This document shows, in pieces, positions 56,935 to 64,000 of a DNA stretch of 64,000 bases. Source of the DNA: Salinimicrobium sp963739625 (lineage in GTDB: Bacteria; Bacteroidota; Bacteroidia; Flavobacteriales; Flavobacteriaceae). Within the stretch, counting starts at the first letter, position 1. Every line of letters begins with the position of its first letter. The stretch covers positions 39,598-103,597 of the forward strand of contig CAVUAU010000014.1 in the NCBI GenBank assembly GCA_963739625.1, in the 5' to 3' direction. Position numbers and translations under genes: made by a program. The notes below the pieces were generated by a model. The model had not been told where the DNA came from. It did not search any database and saw only the letters and a program-made list of their open reading frames with translations.

Positions 56935-57646
56935 AGTAAAAAACCTCACTAAGAAATTTGGGGACTTCACCGCCGTAAATGAAATCTCCTTTAAGACCTA
57001 CAAAGGGGAGATCTTCGGATTTTTGGGAGCCAATGGCGCCGGGAAGACCACGGCCATGAAGATGCTCATCGGGATCTCCAAACCTTCTTCGGGAGAGGCT
57101 TCAGTGACAGGATTTGACGTCTATTCTCAACCTGACAGGATCAAGAGGAACATTGGCTATATGAGTCAGAAATTCTCGATGTATGACGATCTCACCATCA
57201 AGGAGAACATCACCTTCTTTGGGGGAATTTACGGCCTGGACAGAAAAACCATTAAGGCTAAGATCAAAGTAATAATCGAAAGTCTCGGGTTGCAGGAGGT
57301 AGCCGATCAACTGGTGGGCTCCCTGCCTCTAGGCTGGAAGCAGAAACTGGCTTTTTCGGTAGCCCTGTTGCATGAACCAAAGATCGTCTTTCTGGATGAA
57401 CCCACAGGGGGCGTAGACCCCATCACCCGGCGACAGTTCTGGGAATTGATCTACAAACAGGCTTCCCTGGGCACCACCATTTTCGTGACCACCCACTACA
57501 TGGATGAAGCCGAATACTGCGACCGGGTCTCCATCATGGTGGAAGGAAAAATAGAAGCCCTGGATACGCCCAAAAACCTGAAACGCCAGTTCAAGGCCGA
57601 TTCCATGGATGGGGTCTTCCTGAAACTGGCCAGGAACATTGAATGA
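56909..57646 (+). CDS. ABC exporter ATPase 2 (YbhF C-half-like)
   Basis: A 245-residue intact ATPase domain. Walker A GANGAGKTT is near residue 40, and Walker B IVFLDEPTGGVDP near 160. The signature is degenerate: LPLGWKQ instead of LSGGxKQ, a variation known from the second half of YbhF-type ATPases. It probably pairs with ATPase 1 as a heterodimer with unequal sites. It starts within the end of ATPase 1 and is followed after 18 bases by the first permease. This is the only unbroken gene between 55 and 59.9 kb. Confidence 0.9.
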   Translation: MKTEETVIEVKNLTKKFGDFTAVNEISFKTYKGEIFGFLGANGAGKTTAMKMLIGISKPSSGEASVTGFDVYSQPDRIKRNIGYMSQKFSMYDDLTIKENITFFGGIYGLDRKTIKAKIKVIIESLGLQEVADQLVGSLPLGWKQKLAFSVALLHEPKIVFLDEPTGGVDPITRRQFWELIYKQASLGTTIFVTTHYMDEAEYCDRVSIMVEGKIEALDTPKNLKRQFKADSMDGVFLKLARNIE

Positions 57647-57664
57647 GTTACCTAAAAAATTGAT

Positions 57665-58773
57665 ATGAAACGCTTCATCGGATTTGTAAAAAAAGAGTTC
57701 TACCACATTTTTCGTGATAAGCGCTCCATGTTCATCCTGTTTGGCATGCCCATAGCCCAGATCCTCCTCTTCGGCTTTGCCATCACCAACGAGATCAACA
57801 ATGTGGAGATAGGCATCCTGGACAAATCCCGGGATAATGAGACCCGGAAAATTATCGATAAGATCAATGCCTCGGAATACTTCAGCATCCAAAATGTGGT
57901 GGACAATGAAAACGAGATAGAATCAGTTTTCCAAAAAGGGAGAAGTAAAAGCCTTTCTTGTCTTTGAAAAAGGCTTTGCAGAGAACCTGCACGCCCTCCA
58001 CCTTGGAAAGATCCAGGTGATCACCGATGCTACAGAACCTAATACCGCGAATACCATTGTCAATTATATTCAGTCCATCATCCAACATTACCAGGAGGAA
58101 TTGAACGCATCATCAAACCAGGGGATCGACATACAGGTGCAAACCCGAATGTTCTACAATACCGAACTCAAGAGTGTATTCAACTTCGTACCCGGAGTCA
58201 TGACCGTGATCCTCATGCTGGTCTCTGCCATGATGACCTCTATTTCCATCACCCGAGAAAAAGAACTCGGCACGATGGAGATCCTGCTGGTCTCGCCCCT
58301 AAAGCCAATACAGGTGGTGGTAGGAAAGGTCTTTCCCTATATTTTTCTTTCCATCATCAATGCTTTGGTCATTCTCATCCTGGGAGTTACCATTTTTGGA
58401 ATGCCCATAGAAGGAAGCGTGATCCTGCTGGCTTTGGAGACCGTACTTGTTCATAATTACTGCACTCGCCCTGGGAATACTGATCTCCACAATTGCCCAA
58501 ACTCAGCAGACGGCCATGATGATCTCTCTTATGGGATTGATGCTACCGGTGATCCTGTTATCTGAATTCATCTTTCCAATTTCCAGTATGCCTCCCCTGC
58601 TGCAGTATATCAGCCATTTAATTCCGGCGAAATGGTTCATCATCATTCTGAAGGGTATCATGCTGAAAGGAGTCGGTCTGCTCTATTTGTGGAAGGAAAC
58701 GCTCATTCTGGTAGGTATGACCTTCTTTCTGATAGGCCTGAGTATCAAAAAGTATAAAACAAGATTAGAATGA
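57665..58773 (+). CDS. ABC-2 type permease (YbhS-like), two apparent frameshifts
   Basis: About 368 residues after correction. An N-terminal helix (MFILFGMPIAQILLFGFAI) and a large periplasmic loop (NVEIGILDKSRDNETRK) precede five helices with VPGVMTVILMLVSAMMTSISITREKELGTMEILLVSPL, the ABC-2 signature. The frame breaks twice: one extra base in GGG at 57938-57940 (restores VFQKGEVKAFLVFEKG) and one at 58447-58449 (restores ETVLFIITALALGIL). It should form the membrane channel together with the next gene. The stop overlaps the following start (ATGA). Confidence 0.8.
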
Positions 58774-59892
58774 AGACCATAGGCTATATCATTCAGAAGG
58801 AATTCCGGCAGATTTTCAGGAACAAGGGGATGTTACCCATCATTTTTGTTCTTCCGCTGCTGCAGTTGATCATCCTGTCAAACGCCGCCACCTTTGACAT
58901 TGAGAACATTAAATTCTCTTACGTAGATCAGGACAGGAGTTCCACCTCCAGGGCGCTGGTAGAAAGGTTCGAGGCCTCTAAATATTTTGAGGTGCTTCAG
59001 TCATTTCCCGCTCACAAGCCGGCTTACGAAGCTATGGAAAAAGGAGAGGTAGATGTCATCCTGGAGATCCCTAATAATTTTGAAAGACAGCTGGTAAGGG
59101 AACAACAGGCCGACCTGGGCCTTTATATCAATGCCATAGACGGATCAAAGGCAGGAGTGGAAAGCGTATATATCAACCAGATCATTAAGAATTTCAACAG
59201 GAATATCGCCATGGACTTCAAAGGTTCTGACCCTCTTCAAAACCCACAGTTAAATGTCCTCACCGTTCCCTCCTTCTGGTATAATAACACCTTGAACTAC
59301 AAGATCTTTATGGTGCCCGGTATCCTGGTGCTACTGGTCACCATGCTAACCCTCTTTCTCTCGGGGATGAATATTGTGCGGGAAAAGGAAATAGGCACCC
59401 TGGAGCAGATCAACGTAACGCCCATCAAAAAATACCAGTTCATCATCGGAAAATTGTTTCCCTTTTGGGCGCTGGGCCTGCTCATAATGACCATTGGACT
59501 ACTCATTTCAAAATTCATTTTTGACGTGCCCGTGAGTGGGAAGTATCCCGCTTATCTACCTGTTTACCGCCGTCTACCTGCTGGTTGTACTGGGAATGGG
59601 TCTTTTTATTTCGAACTATACAGAGACCCAGCAACAGGCTATGTTCATTGCCTGGTTCTTTGTGGTCATTTTCATTTTAATGAGCGGACTCTTTACTCCC
59701 ATTGAGAGTATGCCTTACTGGGCTCAAAAGATCACCCTCCTCAACCCGATCAGATATTTTGTGGAAATCATTAGAATGGTCATGTTGAAGGGTTCGGGCT
59801 TTAAAGATATCCTTCCGCAGCTGGGAGTTATCTCAGCCTATGCCCTGGTCATGAATGCGCTTGCCGTTTGGAGTTACAGGAAAACTAATTAG
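58770..59892 (+). CDS. ABC-2 type permease (YbhR-like), one apparent frameshift
   Basis: About 373 residues after correction. It is paralogous to the preceding permease: N-terminal helix LPIIFVLPLLQLIILSNAAT, periplasmic loop FSYVDQDRSSTSRALVERF, then five helices with MVPGILVLLVTMLTLFLSGMNIVREKEIGTLEQINVTPI. Removing the A at 59535 joins FIFDVPV to VGSIPLIYLFTAVYLLV. The pair of permeases and the two ATPases fit a heterodimeric exporter; E. coli YbhFSR has been linked to tetracycline-type drugs and Na+(Li+)/H+ exchange, but the substrate here is unknown. Confidence 0.8.
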
Positions 59893-59920
59893 ACTGAAGC
59901 AAAAACAAATCCGTACAACA

Positions 59921-60316
59921 ATGAAAAATGCAAAATTCATGAACCTGTTAAGCCTCACAGCCCTGGCCTTTGGGCTGATTACGCTCTTTGCCAGTAGTAA
60001 TGTCTTATTCAACTATACTACTGTTTTTCAAAAAAGTGGGAATTACCCCTCTTTTATCCTGTGGATGAACCTGTTAACCGGTCCGCTTTATATCCTGGCA
60101 GCAATAGGGTTGAAAAGGTCAAAAAAATGGACTTTACACCTGTTGCTGGTGATTCTCTTCATGTTGCTCATCAACCTTGGCTTCTTAGTTCTGCTGATCA
60201 CAAATGACGGGGATTATGAACTGGATACCGTGATGGCTCTTGCCTTCCGGATAGCCTTTACCGGAACCCTTACCTTTTTTGCATTTGACAGAACTGTGAA
60301 AGATATTAAATCATGA
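59921..60316 (+). CDS. Small four-helix membrane protein of unknown function
   Basis: A 131-residue protein with four hydrophobic segments (about 8-26, 45-63, 73-92, 104-122) joined by short basic or acidic loops, ending FDRTVKDIKS. It starts at ATG 59921; codons upstream in this frame lie inside the permease. It follows the exporter by 28 bases and ends at a terminator, so it may be the last gene of the efflux operon. I do not recognise a family. Confidence 0.6.
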   Translation: MKNAKFMNLLSLTALAFGLITLFASSNVLFNYTTVFQKSGNYPSFILWMNLLTGPLYILAAIGLKRSKKWTLHLLLVILFMLLINLGFLVLLITNDGDYELDTVMALAFRIAFTGTLTFFAFDRTVKDIKS

Positions 60317-60345
60317 AGATACCTTCAAAAACCCTTTTTTGAAAC

Positions 60346-60380
60346 CAAAGAAAAATGCCGACTTGTGTCGGCATTTTTAT
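60346..60380. terminator. Bidirectional terminator of the efflux operon and the copper locus
   Basis: A perfect 12-bp inverted repeat AAAAATGCCGAC / GTCGGCATTTTT (60351-60378) with a 4-base loop, between two convergent units. The A/T arms provide a U-tract in both directions. Confidence 0.88.
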
Positions 60381-60401
60381 ACTTATTTCTTTTAAATCAT
60401 T

Positions 60402-61253
60402 TTAGAATTCCAGTTCAAAATAAAGTTCACTTGCAGGATCTGTTTCGGTGACATCGTTCCCCTTTACAGCTTCTCCACTATCATTCAACAGCTTTAAATT
60501 GATCTTCCAGTAGCCCGTCATGGTGAGCGATAATTTGCCTTCATACCTTTTTGTCACGGGATTATAGACCAGGTTCTGGTTATTTGGAGAGCTGTGGTTA
60601 TCCATTCCCGGCATTCTGGGATCTACTGTTATTTCATAATTTTCTACTATAGGAAAGCTCATCATATCTTCCATTTTGTAAAGTACAGCAGTAAGATCAT
60701 TAATGCCTATTTCAGGTTTTTTTGGCTCCACATAGGCCAAAACATATTTGGAACCGTCATTGCCCAGGAAAACCTGTATTTTTTTCAGGTTATCTGTAGG
60801 TTGAAGTACCGATATTCGTTGGGTTTGGGTGACGGTTTCTCCGTTTATCTTTATTACGATCTGCAGGTCCCAATATTCAATCTCATTCCCCGGCATTTGA
60901 AAAACAATGCTTCCTGTGTAAACCGACTTGTCGATCGGGTTCGTCAGCTCACTATGAGGTGCCGAATGCTCCTTGGTCTCCATGTGCATTATGGGCATCC
61001 ACGAAACTTCGGCCTCGCTGAGATACTTGTTAGTTGCCTCATCTTTGATGCGAAGGGAGATTTCATTATAGCCCACTTCGAGATCGCTCTTTTCTGAATA
61101 GATCTCTGTAAGATAACCGTCTGCGGAAAATTCCCCGATCTTCACAAGGTCTTTGACGGGATCTACTTCAATGACAGCCTCAGTGTCATCTGAACAGCCG
61201 GAAAATAGCATTAAAAAAAGAACGGGGATAAAAATATATTTTAGGGTTTTCAT
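60402..61253 (-). CDS. Lipoprotein with two FixH/YtkA-like metal-binding modules
   Basis: A 283-residue lipoprotein (lipobox LFSGCSDD, Cys 20). Two tandem immunoglobulin-like modules carry Met/His clusters: MPIMHM at 86-91 with His 96 and 100, and MPGMDNHSS at 214-222. The MPxM-x-H pattern is the hallmark of FixH/YtkA-like domains, which are associated with copper handling. The lipoprotein would sit in the outer membrane or periplasm and bind copper, probably delivered by the TonB receptor encoded upstream. It is 16 bases after the receptor. A copper role is inferred from motifs and neighbours only. Confidence 0.75.
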   Translation of the reverse strand: MKTLKYIFIPVLFLMLFSGCSDDTEAVIEVDPVKDLVKIGEFSADGYLTEIYSEKSDLEVGYNEISLRIKDEATNKYLSEAEVSWMPIMHMETKEHSAPHSELTNPIDKSVYTGSIVFQMPGNEIEYWDLQIVIKINGETVTQTQRISVLQPTDNLKKIQVFLGNDGSKYVLAYVEPKKPEIGINDLTAVLYKMEDMMSFPIVENYEITVDPRMPGMDNHSSPNNQNLVYNPVTKRYEGKLSLTMTGYWKINLKLLNDSGEAVKGNDVTETDPASELYFELEF

Positions 61254-61269
61254 GTTTTTTAGTTTTAAT

Positions 61270-63309
61270 TCAATTTATTGAATAGGTAATCGTTAAATAA
61301 AAGTTCCTGCCCATACGGGGAATATTATTCCAGTCTGTATAGGTGGAATAGTAAGTGTCAAAAAGGTTATCTACGCCTGTCTTTAAAAAAAGATCATTGG
61401 CATTGATAAAGAATCTTTTACCAAAACTCGCTGAAAGTATGGCATAAGAGGCTGTTTTTGTCTCTCCGTAAGCCGGATTATAATTGGTCTGTTCCCCTGC
61501 TCCTTCAGCCGAAAGCGATGCCGAAATCTGGCCTTTGTTAAATTCCAAAGCCGTTTTGTAGGACACCGGACTGATGAGGGGAAGGTCATCTCCTTCGTCA
61601 TCCACTCCCCTGTGATAGGAAATACTTCCGAAGAGGTCAAAATCATCCGAGATCGCATAACTTCCGGAGAGCGAGGTATTAAAGAGCCTTGCAAATTCCA
61701 GGTTGGTGTAGATCTTGACGCCTTCAGCACCAATGGTCATTGTTTTTAAAGAAGGATCTACTTTCCCGATGATATAATTGTACACCCGGAAGTAGGAAGC
61801 TGCAACAGTGAGCTCATACGCCGGTTTTTTATAGCTGAAGGACAGATTGCTTTCTACAGATCTTTCAGTCTCCAGATTGGGATCACCGATGTAATCATGG
61901 TTGTCCATACTGTTAAAAAGATAGAATCCGTAACCTTCAGAAACCGAAGGAGCGCGTTCGCCATACGAGACCGAACCGCTTACCGATAGCCCCATTGCTC
62001 TGGTGCGATACCCGGCAGAAAAACTCTTCAGAAAACGCGACTTATCCCTTTCCATTTCGGGATAGAAGATCTTTAAACTTCGTAGTCCAAAATCATCTGC
62101 TATGTTGTTATAATGATAGCTCAACCTGGTGGAGAGTTTTAACCGGTCTCTTTTAAAAGCCAATTCGTCTTCAGCATAAAATCCCAAGTCGTACGTATGA
62201 ACATCGGGCCAGGTTAACATGAACATTGGCGGCTCCTCGCTATTGCGGGGATACATGGTCATTTCTGCCAGGGACTGGTTAAAGAACCCGTCCAGTTTAA
62301 ACAGGAAATGATTTTTCGCTGAAGTGAGACCGGCCTGGGAATAGAAACCAAGGGTCTCGCTCCAGCCAGGCATATCCATATGTATGGGAACATCAGGACG
62401 TTTGGTATCGTCCATCACGTGCTTGATGTTATTGTAGTAAACCTTGGTTTCCCAGTTTTTCAGGTTCCAGGGCAGGGAATCCTGTTTAAAACTAAGGGAA
62501 CCGATAAATGCCCTGGCCAGCGAAACATCCATGGTCAATGCGGGGTAGCCCACATCATTAGCCCGGTCGAAAATAAAGCTGGCCAAAAGGGAGCGACCAT
62601 CAGAGATCTTCAAACCTGTATTCACAGAGAAGTTCACTTTCTCAAACTGGGAAAAATGGACCTCCCGGCTTCCTCCTGCCGTGTAATTACCAGCTTTACG
62701 GTAGATCCCGTCGGTATTCACATAAAATTTTTCATTTGAATAGTTCAGTTCTCCACCAAAGACCCGCAGGTGATTGTTGGTCTCATAAGCGCTTTCAACT
62801 GCGCCGGTCCAGCCGCCGGGCCTAAACTGGCCTTTGTCAATATTGAGGTTGATACCACCTCCTATAGTGTTGCCAAAAACGCTTCCCTGCTGCCCCTGTT
62901 GTATCTGCACTTCCGAAAGATTAGAGACATCTACATAAGAGGTCACAGGATCCATTTTATCTGTGCAGGCACCAAAGATCTGCATGCCGTCAATAGTAAT
63001 GGCCAAACGTTGAGATTCCATGTCGTTCAACATAGGTTCCCAGGCATAAGCCCCCCGTTTCACCATACTCACACTTCGGGCAGATTCTAAAAATTCATCA
63101 ATAGAACCAAGGGGTTTTCGCTGTTTTTGATAGTTCAGTTTTTTGTCGGCCGAGATCACGACCACCTCCTTTAGGGCAATCGTACCAAGGCTATCGACAG
63201 GGGGCTCCTGGGCATAGATTCCTAAGGATAGTATCCACAATAGAAACACATGCCAAAGCCTTCCTCTGGGCACTTCCCGAAAGGGAAATACCCGAAAAGA
63301 TAGTTTCAT
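61270..63309 (-). CDS. TonB-dependent receptor of the OprC/NosA copper-uptake type
   Basis: A 679-residue outer-membrane receptor: signal peptide (to about 33), a plug domain (about 45-165, IALKEVVVISADKKL, MVKRGAYAWEPMLNDME) and a 22-strand barrel ending FYLTITYSIN. Copper motifs known from Pseudomonas OprC are present: CTDKM at 115-119 (CxxxM) within ACTDKMDPVTSY, and HVM at 297-299 (HxM). A further HMDM lies at 310-313. It should take up copper ions or copper complexes with TonB energy. It is the middle gene of a three-gene unit with a CNGKC-motif protein upstream and a YtkA-like lipoprotein downstream. Confidence 0.88.
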   Translation of the reverse strand: MKLSFRVFPFREVPRGRLWHVFLLWILSLGIYAQEPPVDSLGTIALKEVVVISADKKLNYQKQRKPLGSIDEFLESARSVSMVKRGAYAWEPMLNDMESQRLAITIDGMQIFGACTDKMDPVTSYVDVSNLSEVQIQQGQQGSVFGNTIGGGINLNIDKGQFRPGGWTGAVESAYETNNHLRVFGGELNYSNEKFYVNTDGIYRKAGNYTAGGSREVHFSQFEKVNFSVNTGLKISDGRSLLASFIFDRANDVGYPALTMDVSLARAFIGSLSFKQDSLPWNLKNWETKVYYNNIKHVMDDTKRPDVPIHMDMPGWSETLGFYSQAGLTSAKNHFLFKLDGFFNQSLAEMTMYPRNSEEPPMFMLTWPDVHTYDLGFYAEDELAFKRDRLKLSTRLSYHYNNIADDFGLRSLKIFYPEMERDKSRFLKSFSAGYRTRAMGLSVSGSVSYGERAPSVSEGYGFYLFNSMDNHDYIGDPNLETERSVESNLSFSYKKPAYELTVAASYFRVYNYIIGKVDPSLKTMTIGAEGVKIYTNLEFARLFNTSLSGSYAISDDFDLFGSISYHRGVDDEGDDLPLISPVSYKTALEFNKGQISASLSAEGAGEQTNYNPAYGETKTASYAILSASFGKRFFINANDLFLKTGVDNLFDTYYSTYTDWNNIPRMGRNFYLTITYSIN

Positions 63310-63392
63310 TTTGATGTTGTTTTGATAATTTAATAAATAGGGGTCCGGGTAGGATCAAAATCCCTTTCCGCAGAAACCGTCGTTAAAAATTA

Positions 63393-63764
63393 TCACACAC
63401 GCGGGGGGTGCAGAATTTCTGAAATGAAAAGGGAAGTATATAAATCAGGTTTGTACCCTGAACTCCTATGAGAATCATCTGCAGGAATAAAGTCAAAGTG
63501 AAACTCAGGAAGTCTTTCTGCAATAATAAATTGGGGGATCTCAGTCTTTTGGGGCCTATTGCTAAAAGGATTTTTTTCTTCGCCGGCAGCCTCTTTTGCT
63601 AACTGTTTGGTGAGGTAGCATTTCCCGTTACACTGCATTTCTGGTTTATCTCTGTTTTCGCAGAGCCGGGTCACAATGTAATCGTAATTGACGAGGTATT
63701 CTACTACTGGCCACAATGGCCTGGATAGCGTTACCAATGCAATTAGAATGATCACATTTTTCAT
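63393..63764 (-). CDS. Small exported protein with a Cys motif (CNGKC)
   Basis: A 123-residue protein with an N-terminal hydrophobic segment (about 2-24) acting as signal or anchor. Residues 34-48 contain CENRDKPEMQCNGKC, three cysteines with a CNGKC motif followed by YLTKQL. The rest is hydrophilic. This short-protein type occurs upstream of TonB receptors in Bacteroidota, but its function is unknown; the Cys and Met residues would suit metal binding. It starts at ATG 63764, 4 bases from a -7-like box, and lies 83 bases before the receptor gene in the same direction. Confidence 0.7.
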   Translation of the reverse strand: MKNVIILIALVTLSRPLWPVVEYLVNYDYIVTRLCENRDKPEMQCNGKCYLTKQLAKEAAGEEKNPFSNRPQKTEIPQFIIAERLPEFHFDFIPADDSHRSSGYKPDLYTSLFISEILHPPRV

Positions 63765-63768
63765 GCTG

Positions 63769-63776
63769 CAAATTTA
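63769..63776 (-). promoter_or_regulatory. -7 box (TAAATTTG) almost touching the start of the copper locus
   Basis: On the minus strand TAAATTTG ends 4 bases before the ATG at 63764. An exact TAnnTTTG match, but with no good -33 box. If used, the transcript would be practically leaderless. Confidence 0.4.
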
Positions 63777-63879
63777 CTGAACTTCACCACTTAAAGGTAT
63801 GATTGTAGTCATAAAGATTACTCATAAAGTGGGAGTTGATGGATTCTCACTCTGTGAGGATGAGACTAAAACAAAACCG

Positions 63880-63955
63880 CAGGCTGGCGCCTGCTTTGTC
63901 TTTTTTGTTGGCCCTTCGGCTTGTGAGCAAGCTCACGCCTGGGTCCAACAAAAAA
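63880..63955. repeat. Stacked inverted repeats next to the tRNA
   Basis: Two structures stand side by side: GCAGGC-TGGC-GCCTGC (63880-63895) and a long hairpin with perfect 11-base outer arms TTTTTTGTTGG (63901-63911) / CCAACAAAAAA (63945-63955) and a perfect inner GTGAGC-AA-GCTCAC (63923-63936). No gene lies here. Either could act as a terminator or be part of a dispersed hairpin element. Confidence 0.7.
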
Positions 63956-63978
63956 GCCCTGCACTTTCGTGCAAGGCT
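63949..63978 (-). terminator. Terminator of the tRNA at the right edge
   Basis: AGCCCTGCAC (63955-63964) / GTGCAAGGCT (63969-63978) with loop TTTC and one mismatch; on the minus strand it is followed by six T. It lies 8 bases past the tRNA 3' end. Confidence 0.7.
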
Positions 63979-63986
63979 TTTATTTG

Positions 63987-64000
63987 TCGGGGTGGCAGGA
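63987..64000 (-). tRNA. tRNA, 3' end only (probably tRNA-Pro)
   Basis: The minus strand reads TCCTGCCACCCCGA into the window: the end of a T-stem (CCTGC), a 7-base acceptor strand CACCCCG and discriminator A. A CGGGGTG/CACCCCG acceptor stem is typical of tRNA-Pro in Bacteroidota. Only 14 bases are visible, so the anticodon is not seen. Confidence 0.55.

Noticed and set aside
9149..59535. Programmed ribosomal frameshifting as the cause of the breaks
   Set aside because: The sites share no slippery sequence or downstream structure, and thirteen cases in unrelated genes in one window would be unheard of.

Overview
The window is chromosomal DNA from a member of the Bacteroidota, most likely a marine-type Flavobacteriaceae. 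The signs are TAnnTTTG-type promoter boxes with A-rich leaders instead of strong Shine-Dalgarno sites, a bacillithiol gene (bshA), a fused alpha/beta 2-oxoacid dehydrogenase E1, an LptD/TamB/MlaD envelope set, a TonB receptor and moderate GC content. I see no prophage, transposase, CRISPR array or rRNA operon. The window is mostly core chromosome with two more specialised stretches: a giant HAMP-repeat hybrid kinase at 46-52 kb, and an efflux operon plus a probable copper-uptake locus at 53-64 kb.

Layout. 0-5 kb (minus strand): a partial methyltransferase and an FAD oxidoreductase (possibly the tail of a polyketide/pigment operon), an OmpA-type and a lipocalin-like lipoprotein, a tiny DUF1328 membrane protein, and the fused E1. 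5.1-8.2 kb (plus): an operon of 2OG-Fe(II) oxygenase, SUI1-like factor, DUF1835 protein and nucleoside phosphorylase. 8.3-11.8 kb (plus): ppk1, a cytosolic substrate-binding-like protein and an outer-membrane protein. 11.8-16.3 kb: ung, mutS2, a DCC-family protein and a DUF1704 protein whose zinc site looks degenerate. 16.4-21.8 kb (minus): dicarboxylate symporter, aroC and a large FAD/Fe-S oxidoreductase. 22-28 kb: a beta-barrel protein, bshA, a GH3/beta-lactamase fusion and two uncharacterised proteins. 27.8-35.4 kb: two Fe-S redox proteins, MlaD and a cell-wall amidase on the minus strand, facing lptD and ridA. 35.4-46 kb: tamB, then tsaD-rsmE-DUF4159-trmH-like-AI-2E-methyltransferase, and a glycosyltransferase. 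46-53 kb: the hybrid kinase and a lone response regulator. 53-60 kb: TetR regulator, TolC, HlyD, two ABC ATPases and two ABC-2 permeases, in the arrangement of E. coli cecR-ybhGFSR. 60-64 kb (minus): a YtkA/FixH-like lipoprotein, an OprC/NosA-like TonB receptor carrying the CxxxM and HxM copper motifs, a small Cys-motif protein, and the 3' tip of a tRNA (probably tRNA-Pro) at the right edge.

The most important warning for a reader: twelve genes are each interrupted by one or two apparent frameshifts, thirteen in total, and every one is repaired by removing a single base. One-sided insertions of this kind, several in GG-to-GGG runs and several in housekeeping genes, look more like uncorrected sequencing or assembly insertions than gene decay. 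Six of them fall in 3.7 kb of the efflux operon. I have therefore annotated these genes at full length and marked each suspect position.
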